This document shows positions 62,835-64,000 of a stretch of 64,000 nt of DNA, one piece after another (position 1 is the stretch's first letter; each line of letters opens with the position of its first letter). The position numbers were made by a program, and so were the translations under genes. Source of the stretch: Candidatus Mycobacterium methanotrophicum (GTDB lineage Bacteria; Actinomycetota; Actinomycetes; Mycobacteriales; Mycobacteriaceae); NCBI RefSeq assembly GCF_023515995.1, contig NZ_CP097320.1:2356001-2420000 (forward strand). The letters run 5' to 3'. Below the pieces are notes generated by a model. That model made no database searches and was not told where the DNA came from. It saw only the letters and a program-made list of their open reading frames with translations.

Positions 62835-64000
62835 ATGAGACGCAACCGTCGTGGCTCGTCTTTCCGACTGGCCGCCAGGCTTACCCGCCGCGTCGCTCCG
62901 ATCGCGCTCAGCCTGGCTGTGACGCTGTGCACCCCCGGACTCGCAAACGCCGACCCCAGCGCGGAGCCGAACACCATGGCCAAACTGATCGCAGACGTCG
63001 CTTCGGCCAACCAGCGTCTGCACGACCTCAGCGCGCAAATTCAGACCGAAGAGGAGAGCGTCAACAAGGCTGTCGTCGACGTCGAAACCGCGCGTGACAA
63101 CGCCGCGGCAACCCAACACAACGTCGAGGCCAGCCAGCAGGCGGTCAAGGACGCCAACGCCGCAATCGCCGCCGCACAGAAGCGATTTGACCGCTTCGCG
63201 GTAGCCAGCTACGTGAACGGTCCATCGGACAGCTACTTCAAGGCGGCCGGCCCCGACGACATCGTCGCGACCGCGGCCGCCGGCCAGACTCTGGCGGCCA
63301 GTTCCGGGCGGGCGATGAACAACCTGCGACGGGCTCGCACCGAGCAAGTGAACCGGGAGTCCGCGGCGCGGCTGGCCAAGCAGAAAGCGGACAAAGCGGT
63401 GGCGGACGCTCAATCGAGCCAGAACGCCGCGGTGGCCGCACTGACCGACGTACACCGCAAGTTCGGCGAACAGCAGCAAGAAGTCAACCGATTGGCCGAC
63501 GAGCGTAACGCGGCCCAAGCCAGACTCGACGCCGCCCGCAATTGGTCGAAATCCGCGGGCGGACCGGGTGCGAGGGGCCAGGCGGCCCCGACATTGGGGT
63601 CCCCCGGTGACCGGTGGGATCCGGCGGCGCCGGGTTCGCCCAACCGGTCTCAGAGCAATGGCGGCAATTGGGACGGCGAATGGGATCCCACGCTGCCGAT
63701 GGTGCCCAGCGCCAACGTCCCGGGTGACCCGGTCGCGGTCCTCAACAAAGTCCTGGGGATTTCGGCGACCTCTTCGCAGGTCACCGCCGACATGGGGCAC
63801 AAGTTCCTGCAGCAGTTAGGCCTGATCAAGCCCGACACCCCCGATTCCGGCATCACCAACGGCCGGATTCCCCGGGTATATGGTCGCCAGGCGTCTGAGT
63901 ACGTGATCCGCCGCGGGCTCTCGCAGTTGGGCGTGCCCTATTCGTGGGGCGGTGGCAACGCAGCCGGGCCGAGTCACGGCATCGGATCCGGCTCCGGCAC
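62835..64000 (+). CDS. ripA: Peptidoglycan endopeptidase RipA, 3'-truncated by the window edge
   Basis: Cell-wall hydrolase that separates daughter cells. ATG 62835 gives MRRNRRGSS and a signal peptide cleaved near residue 39 (PGLANA|DP). Residues 45-235 form a long coiled coil (N-terminal regulatory domain). A Gly/Pro-rich linker follows, then GEWDPTLPMVPSANVPGDP near 275, and the NlpC/P60 domain begins at GRIPRVYGRQASEYVIRRG. The window ends in GGGNAAGPSHG, before the catalytic cysteine. 388 codons are visible of about 470 expected. Confidence 0.96.
   Translation, partial: MRRNRRGSSFRLAARLTRRVAPIALSLAVTLCTPGLANADPSAEPNTMAKLIADVASANQRLHDLSAQIQTEEESVNKAVVDVETARDNAAATQHNVEASQQAVKDANAAIAAAQKRFDRFAVASYVNGPSDSYFKAAGPDDIVATAAAGQTLAASSGRAMNNLRRARTEQVNRESAARLAKQKADKAVADAQSSQNAAVAALTDVHRKFGEQQQEVNRLADERNAAQARLDAARNWSKSAGGPGARGQAAPTLGSPGDRWDPAAPGSPNRSQSNGGNWDGEWDPTLPMVPSANVPGDPVAVLNKVLGISATSSQVTADMGHKFLQQLGLIKPDTPDSGITNGRIPRVYGRQASEYVIRRGLSQLGVPYSWGGGNAAGPSHGIGSGSG

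Overview
The window is chromosomal DNA from a slow-growing, non-tuberculous Mycobacterium. Gene content and order follow the M. tuberculosis Rv1415-Rv1477 interval (recalled, not searched): ribA2-ribH, uvrC-rapZ-cuvA-whiA, gap-pgk-tpiA, secG, pgl/opcA/zwf2/tal/tkt, ctaB, qor, ctaA, an ABC exporter, mptB, sufRBDCSUT, thioredoxin, ABC-F, TetR-acn, Rv1476-like and ripA. High GC, many GTG starts, 1-4 bp stop/start overlaps, PPE genes and MIRU-like repeats agree with this. No species can be assigned.

Layout. 1-10347: riboflavin genes, DNA repair and cell-envelope regulators, then the glycolytic trio. 10348-15500: accessory stretch with a ribbon-helix-helix protein, a broken HTH gene, exported proteins including a PecA-like aspartic protease that lacks a PE domain, about 1 kb with no recognisable gene, secG and a VapBC pair. 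15646-24943: ppc, a pentose-phosphate operon whose zwf2-opcA part has collapsed, and ctaB. 25023-37965: accessory island with two PPE-PPW genes, two JmjC-type oxygenase paralogues, a sulfotransferase-fold gene, a zinc/manganese ABC importer, a broken YibE/F gene, a P450 and a mobile-element remnant. 38023-50536: respiratory heme A synthesis, ABC exporter, mannosyltransferase and the complete SUF Fe-S operon. 50606-56346: an intact second G6PDH, then decayed fadE15, gntR and echA12 interspersed with a lipoprotein, a shortened metallo-beta-lactamase protein and a thioredoxin. 56369-64000: ABC-F protein, aconitase with its TetR neighbour, and the start of ripA.

Two themes stand out. First, 26756-31744 reads as one co-oriented unit (JmjC oxygenase, sulfotransferase-like protein, metal-binding lipoprotein, ATPase, permease), with a 13/15 match to a Zur-type box 70 bp upstream. 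That suggests a zinc-starvation operon that couples metal import to a protein-modifying oxygenase. A second JmjC paralogue lies about 9 kb away. Second, small indels and internal deletions are unusually common (opcA, zwf2, YibE/F, DUF6262, fadE15, gntR, echA12, an HTH gene, and in-frame losses in an ATP-grasp and an MBL protein), alongside short tandem duplications. This looks like ongoing erosion. The zwf2 loss is offset by a complete zwf elsewhere in the window.
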